DNA from: Micractinium sp. NFX-FRZ
Taxonomy: Eukaryota > Chlorophyta > Trebouxiophyceae > Chlorellales > Chlorellaceae
Assembly: GCA_029339195.1 (NCBI GenBank)
Contig: JAPTJF010000117.1
Location: forward strand, 62,001-126,000
DNA length: 64,000 nucleotides
Reading direction: 5' to 3'
Positions 12,701-24,700 of the stretch are shown piece by piece. The position numbers were made by a program, and so were the translations under genes. The notes beneath the pieces were generated by a model, which did not search any database, had not been told where the DNA came from, and saw nothing but the letters and a program-made list of their open reading frames with translations. Position 1 is the stretch's first letter, and every line of letters begins with the position of its first letter.

Positions 12701-15700
12701 GGTGTCGTCAGCTCCCGTCGAACCGGTGGCATGCAGGCATGCTGCGGCCGCTTCCAGAAAGGCGGCGCCAGGAAGGATGGGCCTGCCTGCCACAGCATGA
12801 TCCCACAAAGTGCCATGCTTGGGCTGGCTGAGGTCTGTTTCATACAGGACAGCTGTCCCTGCTGCGGCAGCCCCTGCTGCCACACGGGCCACTCGGCCCA
12901 GAAGAGCGTGTGGCTCAGGTGAGATCCAGAAACGCTCCTTGGACCAGGTCAGCAGCCCGCCAGGGTGGCAAACCAGGGACAGGACCGAAGAGGCATTGCC
13001 GGCTGCCAGCGCCAGCAGGGCGTGTGCATTGGTGCCCTGGAAGGCAAATGCGCTGACGCCCCAGGCGGTTGCTGAGCCGGCCTCAGCTGCGGTGCCAGAC
13101 ACTGCTGCCGCTGGTGCCTGGGCGGGTGCTGGCTGGCGGGGCATGAAGAAGGCGCCTGGCCGCGGGATGGTGCTGGTGACGTGGGGGTTGAGCGCGGACA
13201 GGTGCAGGATTGGCTGCACAGCCACAGCACTGAGCGCCTGCAGCAGAGAGGGGAGATGGAGAACGAGTAATGGCGTGTGAGCGTGCAGCAACTGTTGCCA
13301 GGCAGCACAACCCTGCAGAGTGATCAACTATGGCAAATCTCCCCTCCCGCCTGTCCCCCTCACTTGGTACAACCTCACTCCACCCATGGAGCGAGCCAGC
13401 CCAGGACCGTCTTGTCCTGCCCACACAGCGTAACCTTCACTGCAGCTCTGACCACCCTCTGTCACCTGGTACAGCCTCACGAGGCCCATGGAGCCTGAGG
13501 CGGGCTCGCTGTGTCCCAGGCTGGACTTGCTGGCGAGCAGGGAGAAGGGCGCCCCCGCGGGGCGGCCCTCCAGCAGCAGGCCTGCAACAGAGAAGCAGGA
13601 GAAACAGGCCAGACAGTGTGAGGCTCAAGAAACGGAGCTGGGGAGTGGGTGCTGTCCGTCTGCACGCTCTGCTGTGCCGCGTCGCCAATGGCAGGGCGGT
13701 GCAGCCAGCGCTTGAAGTCGCAGTGAAATGAGCCTGGGAGCTTACCAGCGGCCGCCCCCACTTCAATGGGGTCGCCCAGTGAGGTGCCGGTGCCGTGCAG
13801 CTGCAGGCCCTCCACCTCGCCCGCCTCCACGCCTGCACACATCAGGAGGAGCACTCAGTGGCATGCCCCTCGTCAGTGCATCACATCACAATTGCCTGCA
13901 TCAAGGCCCAAGGCTGACAATGAGCAGGGCTCATAAGGACAGCAGTTCTCCGCATCTCCGCCAGCAGGCAGGCACACCTGCTGAGTGAAGCGCCAGGCGC
14001 ATGACCTCCTGTTGGCTGGGTCCGTTGGGAGCCGTCAGGCTGCTGGCCCGGCCGCCCTGGTTGACAGCGGTGCCAGCCAGCAGCACCAGGGCGGCTGCTC
14101 TGCCGCCCTCGCCGAGCTGCGTGCTGAGCAGGACCAACGCGCAGGCCTCAGACCGCACGTAGCCGTCGGCTGCAGGGAGGTGGTGCAAGTTAGGTGGGGC
14201 AAGTTAGGCGGCACCGAAAGGCACGTCAGCCGCAGCCGAGTTGAATACCCTTTGCTGCGCATGGCATGTGTCCGTCTCCAGCAGGTTGCACTTTCTGTCA
14301 GGCAGAGTATCTGCAACCATCTCTCACAGACCAGCTGTACGAGCATGCACATGCAGCAGTCCACCAGTAGGCCCCCTGCTGCACCCACCCGACTTGTCCA
14401 GTGCCTTGCACCGGCCATCGGCAGACAGCATGCCGGCGCGCTTGAACATGGCGGTGGTGCCAGCCACAAGCGTCATGTTGATGCCGCCGGCCAGGGCAGC
14501 GCCAGCAGAGCCCAGTGCCGAGTCTCGGGCTGCATGGGAATCGGGTCGAGGGGCAGCTAGGGGTGTTGATTGCCACGACAGCTGAGGGGGTGAGAGAGCC
14601 TTCCTCCTCACAACAAGGAGTAATGTCAGCGGCGGCATACCCCCAACATGTGCCTAGCCAACAGTCTGTCAAAGTGCACTTCGCTGCAAGTGTGTCCGGA
14701 ATCTTGTCGGCTTCCAGCCTGGGCCCTCCTCTCACCCGAGTTGGTTGCCACCAGAGAGGAGGAGCAGGCGGTGTCCACAGCCACAGCGGGCCCCTTCAGG
14801 CCGTAGTGGTAGGCAACACGGCCGGGGCACACGCTGAGCACTGCGCCCTGGGCGGTGTATGCGCTCACGGCTGCAAGGGGTGTGCGAAATTGGGGGGCCG
14901 CTGGATGGAAACTTTGCAGACTGTGGAAGGGGCGCTGGCAGGTGCCAGAGCTGCCAATGCCAGCTGCTGACCCTCAGGAGCTCAGCCCGCGCATCGCTCA
15001 AACCCCTTGACGAAAGCACATCCTTACCTGTGCCTGCCTCCGCCGCCATGCGGGCATACTCGATCCAGGAGATGCCCACAAACACGCCGGTGCGGGCAGC
15101 GGGGGCAGCATGCTGGGTTGCAGCTGCTGCCAGCGCCTCGCCCGACGCCGTCAGCACCAGCCTGCAGGAAGGAACCCGTGTCACAGAACCCATGTCACAG
15201 TACCGTCTGGTGCCCACACGTGCCTCCACTAATCACTGCCTCCCAAGCTGTTCCCCTGAGACGCGCGCGCATCATCTTGACAAATAGCAACCTCTGCACT
15301 GCCCTGCTGACGTCCAACCCTGGGTGCCTGCCCATGCGCCGATGCACACGTGTCCCTTCCTCTCCCCACCTGTGCTGCGGGTCCATGGCGGCCGCCTCGG
15401 CCGCCGACAGCCCATAGGTGCCCGCATCGAACAGGTCCACATCAGACATGAAGGCGCCGAACTGGGCAGACAGGGTGAGGAGGTCGCCCCCTGGGAGTGC
15501 CTCTGCCTGGTCCAGGTCCCAACGCTCCAGAGGAGCCCGCTGGATGCGGTCGGCGCCGGCCTGCTGATAGGGAGGGGAGCAAGGGTGTGGATATACGCTA
15601 AGAGGCGTGGGTAGCGGTGAAAGTATGTGATGGCAACACGGAAGAAAACCAGATTTTGTGCACGAGCAAAGCATACAAGCCCGGCAACCATAACCAACAG

Positions 15701-18700
15701 CACACACACGGTACCTGGTCCAACGACTCGGCCATCAGCGGGTGAGTCACAGCTGCCAGGATGGCCAGGTGGCGCTGACGTGGCTCCCAGCTGGCACGCT
15801 CCACCTCCCAGCTGCCCTGCGGCACCAGCTCGGCGCCCTCTGCTTCTGACTCATCCACCAGATCTCCCTGAGCCTGGGCTGCCGCAGCTGCCGCCGACTT
15901 GAGCATTTGGGCAGCCAGGTAAGCGGTGACGGCGCTGACGGAGGGGTAGTCAAACACCAGGGTGCCGGGGACCTGCGCACACAGTCACGCGGGGAGGGCA
16001 AGGTACGCTGTATGCTGGCGGGGATGGCAGGGTGACAGGCACATGCATGCTCCTGCACCCATCACCTTGCCGTGTCCCTGCCGCCCACCCAGATCAGGTG
16101 CGCTGGAAGTTGCCACCTAGAACGCTTGCCTGCACGCCCAGCCTCTGGCTCAGCACGTTTGCAAACTCCACCGAGCCCAGAGAGTCCAGCCCGGCGGACA
16201 TGAGTGGCTCCTCATCTCCCACGGCGGAGCCAACCACCTGCAGGCACAAAAGTGAGGTCGGGAAGGAAGAGTGCAAGTTGCCGTGGTAAATGCAGAGCAC
16301 AGCACACACCCGGGAATGGTCGAAGCCCGCAGCACAGACTACTCACAAAACATCCTCGGCCCGCTCAACCTCCGACCCAAGTGCATCCTACACTTACCTG
16401 CAGGATGGCGGCAGCCACCTCCCGCTTGACCTGCTCCCGAATGGCAGCTGGGTCTACTGCCGCCGCCGCCTTCCTCCTATCACCGCCCGCTGCAGCAGCC
16501 CTTGCCACGCTGCTGCTGAAAGGCGTAGCACCTGCCTCCACCTGGTCCACCTGCACTTCAGGTGCCATCTCAGCAAAGAAAGCAGACTGGCTGGTTTTGA
16601 GATAAGTGGCCCAGAGGAAGGAATTGACTGCCAGCTGGGGCAGCGCTGGGGTGGCAGCCCCGGGCCCCGAGGCGTGCAGCACGACAGAGAGCGCCAGCAG
16701 GCCTTGGTCAGCCGAAATACTGCCCTGCCCGATGCGCTTCAGGCGGCGCAGCACCGCCTGAGAGGCCATGCCTGCAAAGACGCACATACAAAAGGGTACA
16801 GCAAGGCGTCAAGGTGATGGGCAGTGGCGAGCCGATCCTACATGTGCAGGGCTCGGCATTGACAGCAAAGTGGAGGGCAGTGCAGTGCTAGTACAGTACA
16901 GCGAAAGTGCAGTACAGCCCCTCCCCTCGTACCCGAGGAGGCCCAGGCGCCCCACTGCACGCTCTTGGAGGCTCCTCCCGCCGCCTGCCAGGCGTGCGAC
17001 CAGGCGTCCAGCGCCGCGTTGGCAGCCGCATAGTTGGCCTGCTTGGATGGGATGAGGTGGGGGGACAGACGGTGAGGCAAATACACACGGGCCAGGTCGT
17101 CCCTAGCATGTGACACAGCAGCATGACAGCACTTATGCACAATGACAAGAGGAGGTGCCGAGCATGCTGCACCACTTGCACCCCACGATGGCCCCTGTTG
17201 CTCACCTGGCCAGCCGCGCCCAGCAGGGAGGCCACCGAGGAGAAGAGGGCCAGGCTGGCCACTGGCTGGCGCTGCAGGGCGTCTGACGTGGCCGACAGGC
17301 CGCCCAGCTTGGGCGCAAACACGCGCCTGCACCCATGGCGTAAACGGATAAGGGAGGCACGTGTATTTATGTGTGCTCCTGTTGGTTTCTGAAGCAAACC
17401 TCTCCGGGAGAAGGCTGCGCTGTTGGGATCAATGCACAGACACCATGCTCCTTCCCACGCAGGCACCAAACATACATACAAGCACCACGAGTTACCTGAA
17501 GGAGGCTGCACTTTGCTTGTCCAGCAGAGAGTCTGCCAGCACCCCGCTGGCGTGCAGCACTGCCTGCAGGGCAGGCCCCTCCTGGCCAGCCGCATCCAAC
17601 GCAGAGGCAGCGTCCGCCGGAGAGCCGGCGTCTGACATCTCAGATGTGATGCACGCTGAGGTGGCCGCCAGGCTGGCAGCTGCGGCGGCATCTGCCACGC
17701 GGCCGCCCCGGCTGAGTAGCCGGATGTGTGCGGGGCCCAGCCGCTGCACCAGCCACTGGCTGATCATCAGACCCAGCCCGCCTGCAAGGGGGGAGGCAGG
17801 GTGATGAGGAGATGGTGGGCACAGGAGCGTCCGAGAGACAAGCCCACACCAGCACCTCAGCAGAGGTCAAGGATATGTTTATCAAAGCAAGCACTGGTCG
17901 TTGGCTGTCCTTGCCTGATCCGCCGGTGATGGCAATTGAGGGGTGGCTTCCCGGCGGGAAGGCTGTAGGTGCATTGCTGGCAGCGTGCTCTGTGGACACC
18001 ACCACCTTGCCCACGTGGCTGGCCTGCAGGGAGGAAGTTGTTGTTCATACACGAAGCATGGTTGGCAACTCTGAATAGCTGCGTTGATGGCCGGAGATAA
18101 AACCTGGAGGCATGTGCTGTCAGCAGCTCACGACTAAACAGCTGCCAACAACAGCAAGCCACTTGCCTGGATCATCTGGCGGAAGGCGCTGGCCACGCTG
18201 CCCAGGGTGTGGGTGATGTGGCGCAGCGGGCGCAGCACGCCGTCCGCCAGCTGGCGCGCCACCTTGCTCAGGGTGGCACGGATCACAGATGGCGGCAGGA
18301 AGTCCACCGCCACCAGTGAGTAGCGCACGTCGGGGCGCTCTGCAGCAGGAGCAGAGGGGGCGTTGTCAGAGTTGTAGATGGCTCACTTGCCCACAGCAAG
18401 TACAGCAGGCAAGCAGGCAACATGCCCCGGCACTCACCCTGTGCCACGCGTGCCGCGCTCCAGATGTCGCGCTTGCTGATCTCCACAAACCGGCCGCCCG
18501 CTCCCAGTGCCGCCAGCGAGCCGGCCACCATGCCGGCGCTGGTCAGGCTGTTGAGCACCACGCTTGCTCCTCCCAGCTGGGAGGCCTCGCTGACAAAGGC
18601 GGTGTCGCGGGAGCCCAGCACGTGCTGCACACCCAGGCTGTGGAGGAGGGAGCGCTTTGCCGTTCCACCGGCGGTTGCCAGCACGGTGGCTCCTTTGGCC

Positions 18701-21700
18701 TGAGCCACCTGAATGGCTGCCAGGCCCACACCGCCGGCAGCGGCGTGCACCAACACGCGCTCCCCTGGCTGCAGGGCAGCCGCCTTCCCCAGCGCCATCT
18801 CAACTGCAACAAAAGTGCATTCACGACTTTGAGGATTGAACACGTGTAATAGGGTTGAAGGAATCACACTGACACTTCCTGACCGGGTTCGGGCGAATCA
18901 GCAGTCCTCAAGGCTTCTGTCAGCTTTGGGTGGCTTGCCTGTGATGAAGACTGTGGGGGTGGTGGCAGCCTCCTGGTAGCTCAGCGTGCTCGGCATGGGC
19001 GCCAGCATGGCAGCGGGGGAGGTCACCACGGTGCCCAGGCAGCCGTGCGCCAGGCCAAACACAGAGTCGCCTGCACTCAGAAACAGGAGAGGGGAGAGGA
19101 GCAGGCACTGCCAAAGTGTGGGGATGTGCACCTTGGTCTATAACAAGTGGGTCATACAAGGTTTCCTGACATGTGTTTGAGTGCAGCAAAATTTAGGCAG
19201 TGCCCCCCACCTGGCTTGAAGCCTGACTCTGCCCCTGCATGCATGATGACGCCAGCGCAGTCGCTGCCAGGCGGGCCGGGGTCGCCAGGGTACATGCCCA
19301 GCACATTGAGCACGTCTCTGCAGTGGAAAGGGTGTGGTGAGGATAGGAAGGTATTACATCTAGTAAAGGACGTTTGCTCACATAGCGTTGACTATGGCAG
19401 CATGTGCGCATGAGGGCAAAGAACTTCCCTCATTGCTTGTGAGAGTCCTTTGCATATGTGCAACCCCCGCCTCACCTGAAGTTGATGCCCACCGCCTTGA
19501 CCGCCACCAGCACCTCGTGGGCCTTCAACCTGGCAGCTGCCTCGCTGGCATCAACCGGTTGGCATGCCAGGCTGGCGAGAGAGCCACGAGGGTGGGGACG
19601 GATCTGCATCAGGCTGGCGGCTGGTGCCACAGCACGGCTGCAGAGAAGGAGGGAGGGCACATGGCGGCCGTTTGAGATATTCGACCTTTGCGGCAGCAAA
19701 TGCAACGGGTGGACAAGGCATGCTTGTGAGCAGGAAAAGCACTGCTGGCCTGTGACTGCCGTGACATCGGCTCACCTGGGCAGCAGGCGAGGGGTCATGG
19801 CCACACTGCGCTGCAGCCTTGTGGTCATCACCAGGATGCCACGCTGCGAAGAGTCGCTGGCGCCAGGGGCCTGCTGTGCGCTAGCCAGGGTGTCGGCAGT
19901 TGCCAGGCTGTAGGAAGCCGAGGTGTGCTCAGTGGCTGCCACACGCAGCAGGCCCTCCACAGCCCCGGCTGCCAGCAGCTTGCTGTCGGTTGCACCGCCC
20001 GCTGCCACGCTGCCCTCTGGGAGGACGCCTGGCAGAGCAGCAAACAGGCTGGAAGCTTGGGCAGCCTGGGCGTACTGCACGAGGTGCAGTGCTGCACTGG
20101 CAGCGCTTTGAGGGCTAGCGGAGGCGGCCAACTCCACATGTGAAGAACTGCCAGCAAATGCCAGCATCGCTGATTCTGGGTGCCGGAGTGACTGTTCCCT
20201 GGGTCCCTGGAGCGCAGCTGCTGCCTGCAGGTCAACCTCGTAAAGGAAGTCTGCAGGTTTGACCGTAGCAGCTGTCGCCGTTTGACCGACAGCTGGCGCC
20301 TTTGACTTTGCCACCTTGGTCTGCAGCTCTGCCAGGTCAGCAAACGCCCCGCCAGCTGGCGTACACAGCGCAAAGCTGGACACATCCGTCGGCCCAGCGG
20401 GCGCAGCATGTGCAGCGCTGGTGCTGCCTGACAGCTGCCCCGCTGTCGCCGCTGCGGAGCGGTCAACCAGTGCAAAGGAGCCCACTGCAATGGGCACTTT
20501 GGCTCCACAGCCAGGTGCCGTCACGCCCAGGTGAAGGCAGGCGTCCATGCAAGGAGGGGGCACCAGGCAGCCGTCTGTGCTGTGCCTGCTGTCTGATTGG
20601 ATGCTGCCCACGGCATGCCCTCGGGAGGTGGCAGCAGCAGCCAGGGCTGACAGTGCTTTGCCCAACACCAGTTGCTTCAGTGCCATTGCCTGCACCGCCA
20701 CAACTGCAGTGGTTTGAACCGCCACTGCGGCCGCTGTAGCGGCAGCCAGGCCCAGGCAGCCTGCCGCGCTTTGCGTGCTGTGCTTGCTGCCTGGCCGCTC
20801 AGCATGCGCCAGCTGGAAGTCGCCGCCAGCAGGGCTGAGGCTGCAGCGCATGACGATGCCTCCGCTCTGCTGCTGCTTCTGCTGCTTCTGCTGCCCCTGC
20901 CCCTGCCCCTGCTGCTGGCTGGGGTGGGGCAGCACCAGGGGAGCGCTGATGGACATGCCACACACTGCCAGCACGCTGCCAGTGCTGCCGCTGGCGCCGC
21001 TCCCAGGGTCCAGGACTGTTGTGCCAGCTGCAAGCACCGCCTCAAGCATGCCAGCCCCTGGGAAGAGCACCCGACCAAACACAACATGGTGAGCATACAT
21101 AGCCAGGCGGGGCGCCAGCAGCCGGCACTCAAACATGACCGAGCGGGCGCTGGCCCCCGCCTTGCTGCCGCCGCCAACCATGCTGCCGGCCGAAATCAGA
21201 GGGTGGGCGGCGGGGAGCACCCAGAAGCGGGTGCGCTGCACCGCTGCGGTCTTGAGGAAGGCAGCAGTGGGTCCAGGAAGGGCAAAACCAGAACCGCCGT
21301 CGGTGCTGCTCTCGACATGCCTGCCCAGGATGGCGTGGGCGTTGGTGCCCTGGAAGGCAAAGGAGCTGACGCCGCCCAGCAGCAGGCCGCTGCCCACCGC
21401 TGCGCTGGCGCTGAGCTGGCGGGGAGCCGCCACGCGGTGCGTGGGGCCGTGCTGTGCAGCGGCGCTCACTGCACATGGACGTTGTGCACAGGCATGGAAG
21501 GTGGTGCGAGCTTAACAGCAGTGGGGCCCCCCGCTTCAACTATTGTTTGCTTCCACAGCACAGCTGCCAGCCACAGAGCATCTCATGTCTGCAAACAGCA
21601 AACCATCCCACACCCACGCCCACCACATGACTCTGTTGCCCGTCCACCCTAAGTACCTGCACTCGCCACGTAAGCATTGACGCTGACCAGGTGGAGCAGG

Positions 21701-24700
21701 GGGTCTGCCGCCTGGTGCCCCAGCGTCAGCGCCAGCTGTGCAATGCCCACGATGCCGGCAGCGGGCTCAGCATGGCCCGTCATGGACTTGGCAGCGGTGA
21801 GGTACAGTGGGGCGGTACGGGGCACGTCCTTCTTCAGGAGGACGGCGGCAGCGGCGCCCACCTCGATGGGGTCACCCAGGGGGGTGCCTGCAGGGCGAGG
21901 GAAGGGAGGCGAGGCAAGTGGCGGGGCGGTTTCAGGATGTCTGTGCGCAAGGAACATGTCAAATCACCCAATTGTCATGAGGCAAGGGGGCCTTGCTCCC
22001 AACAGCCTTGCTGCCTGCACTCCTGCTCCCACCTGTGCCGTGCATCTGAAGGTGCGCCACCTGCCAGGCCGCCAGGTCACCACCTCTCAGCGCCGCATTC
22101 ACCGCCTCCTGCTGGCTGGGCCCGTTGGGCGCCGTCAGGCTGCTGCTGCGCCCGTCCTGGTTGACGGCGCTGCCCGCCAGCAGCAGGAGGGAGCGTGCAG
22201 CGGCAGTGGAAGAGGCGGGGGTTGCAGCCCCAATCAGCGCCAGCATGACTGCACCCACAGCCTCGGCACGCACGTAGCCATCTGTGGAGAGGAGAGGGAG
22301 AGGCAGGGGGGGCTCCTTTGGAGGCGGTGGCTCACAAAGACACCCACATGCATTGCTCATGGGACTGGCCCACGCACTGCAGAAGCTGCCGTCGTAGCGC
22401 CCCTCATCTACCAAACCTGGCATGCGTGCCCCCACAAAGCTGCCGGCACCCCGCCCACCTGCGGAAGCATCCAGCGTCTTGCACCGCCCGTCCTCAGACA
22501 GCATGCCCGCCCGCAAGCAGGCGCGCGTCCAGGAGTGCACAAGCGTCAGGTTGACGCCCACGCTGCCCGCCGCCTCGCACTCCCCACGCTCCAGGCTCTG
22601 CACAGTTTGAGAGGAGCGGGCGTGCAGGGAGGGGGGTGAGCAACAGCACAGTGATGTTCCAGGGGGTATACATTTGTCACATTTCAGCTCCAGCAACTGT
22701 TGCCCCCTGACAGCTGCCGCCCGCCCCAGTCCAGCAAGGTGCTCGCCAGGTGGGATGTCCAAAGCTTAGTGGCCCCATGCTCTCACCTTGGCTGCCAGGT
22801 GCGTGGTGACCAGGGAGGAGGAGCAGGCGGTGTCGACAGTCATGGCGGGGCCCTTGAGGCCAAAGGTGTAAGAGAGGCGGCCTGCAGGCAGGCGGGGCGA
22901 GAGCACGGGGGATTGGGGGCGCAGCGCGGCGAGTTCGTGGCACACCTCGCCTTTCCATACTCGTATCACCCGTCTGTTGCTCCGCAGCTGCACAGCACTG
23001 CCACACACTCACCAGATGCCACACTCAGGTGTGCGCCGGTGGCATAGTACGTGTTCAGTGCGCCGCCGCTCTCCAGGCTGATGCGGGCATACTCCAGCTG
23101 AGACACACCCACGTAGACGCCGGTGGCACGAGTTGCCGCGTGCTCTGCCAGGTGTGCACTCAGCGCCTCTGCAAAGCCGGGGGGCGGATGGGGAAGGCAG
23201 CATGCGCCGGGATTCAAGCGCACGGTCTGGCAGCCATGCCCGCATTACATAGCCTCGGTTGTGTCAGTCACTTGCCAGGCTGGCTGCAGCCACGGCGGAC
23301 TTCACTCTGCCCTTTCCTGCGACTGCCCCTCCCTGCCGCTGCACCACCACTACAGCGTAGCTCACCGCTGAAGCTCTGCATCACCAGGCGCTGCTGTGGG
23401 TCCATGAGGAGCGCCTCAGCGGGGGAGACGCCCAGGGCGGGGGCATCAAACAGGTCGGCGCCCGACAGGAAGGAGCCATACTGCTGGTTCAGCTCTGCAT
23501 GGGGGGAGAGGTACAAATGGGGCAGCGTGGTGTCGCAAAGTGGCAGGGGGAAGAAGAGGAGGGATGTGCGCTTTCCCAGGCCGGCTGGGGTGCTGTGCAG
23601 GAGCAGATATGCACGGCTGCCAGATATGCACGGCTGCCAGATATGCACGGCTGCCAGATATGCACGGCTGCCAGGCACCCACCCTGCACCACACATTCGT
23701 GAGGCAGCCTGCTGCAGGCACCACACACATCGAATGCGTTTAATGCCACGCCACACCCACCTGTGGGTGCATCGGCGGGCGCCAACTCGACATCCCACCG
23801 CTCCAGCGGCACCACACTGATGCGGTCGATGCCGCAGCTGCCCAGCCCGTTTTGCAGACTCAGCTGGCCCCCAGGGACGTTTTGGGAGGAGGCAGTGATG
23901 GCACAGAGGGTCTGTGTGTACACAGGTTCGACGGCCGCCAGTGCGGCGGCGGGTGCGGGCGCCAGGGCGGCGGCGAGGTTGGCGCTGGTGACGGTGGGAG
24001 GGGCGGCAGTTGCAGCCGCCGCAGGCACCAGGCCCTCGGTCAACAGGAAGTCTACGATTTCAGAGGCTGCAGAATGGACACATAGGGGGAGGAAAGAAGA
24101 CATAATGGGTTGTGTTGACAATGAGGCAGCGAGATGGTGAGAGAATGGCGCATGCATTGTCAGCCCAGTGCAGCATCCAACCCGCCCACAAGCAAGGCTA
24201 AATTGGCCTGTGGTAACTTATAAATGGTAAGCCTCGCTGACCTGTTGGGTAGTCAAACACCAGGGTGCCCGGCAGCTCGGCAGACAGCGCACTTTCCAGC
24301 GCCGCCACCAGTTGCACCGCCAGCGTGGAGGTGAGGCCCGCTGACATGAGCGGGGCGTCAGCCGCAATGGCAGCGCCGGCCACCAGGCCGCATGCCTCTC
24401 GCAGCACCAGGGAAGTCAGTTGTGCCTTCTGCTGCTCTGCCCCGCTGGCAGCGCCAGCTGGCGGGGTGGAGGCTGGGGGAGGCACGTCGACGGTGGCAGC
24501 TGCTGCGCTGCCAGGTCCCATCAGGCCTTCCCCCACCAGGAAGCCTGCAATTTCTGCAGCTGTGGGGTAGTCAAACACCAGGGTGCCTGGGAGCTCACTG
24601 CCCACTGCCTCCTCCAGCAGCTGAGTCAGCTGAACCGCCAGGGTGGAGGTGATGCCCGCTGACATCAGCGGGGTGTCAGTTGCCAGGCTGGCAGAGCTGC

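Noticed and set aside
20250..21470. Hidden acyltransferase between KS1 and DH1
   Set aside because: The exon is continuous from GTNAHA to the DH His motif with only a short linker, and there is no GHSxG motif.
23604..23671. CRISPR-like array
   Set aside because: The copies are adjacent with no spacers and lie in a eukaryotic intron. It is a minisatellite.
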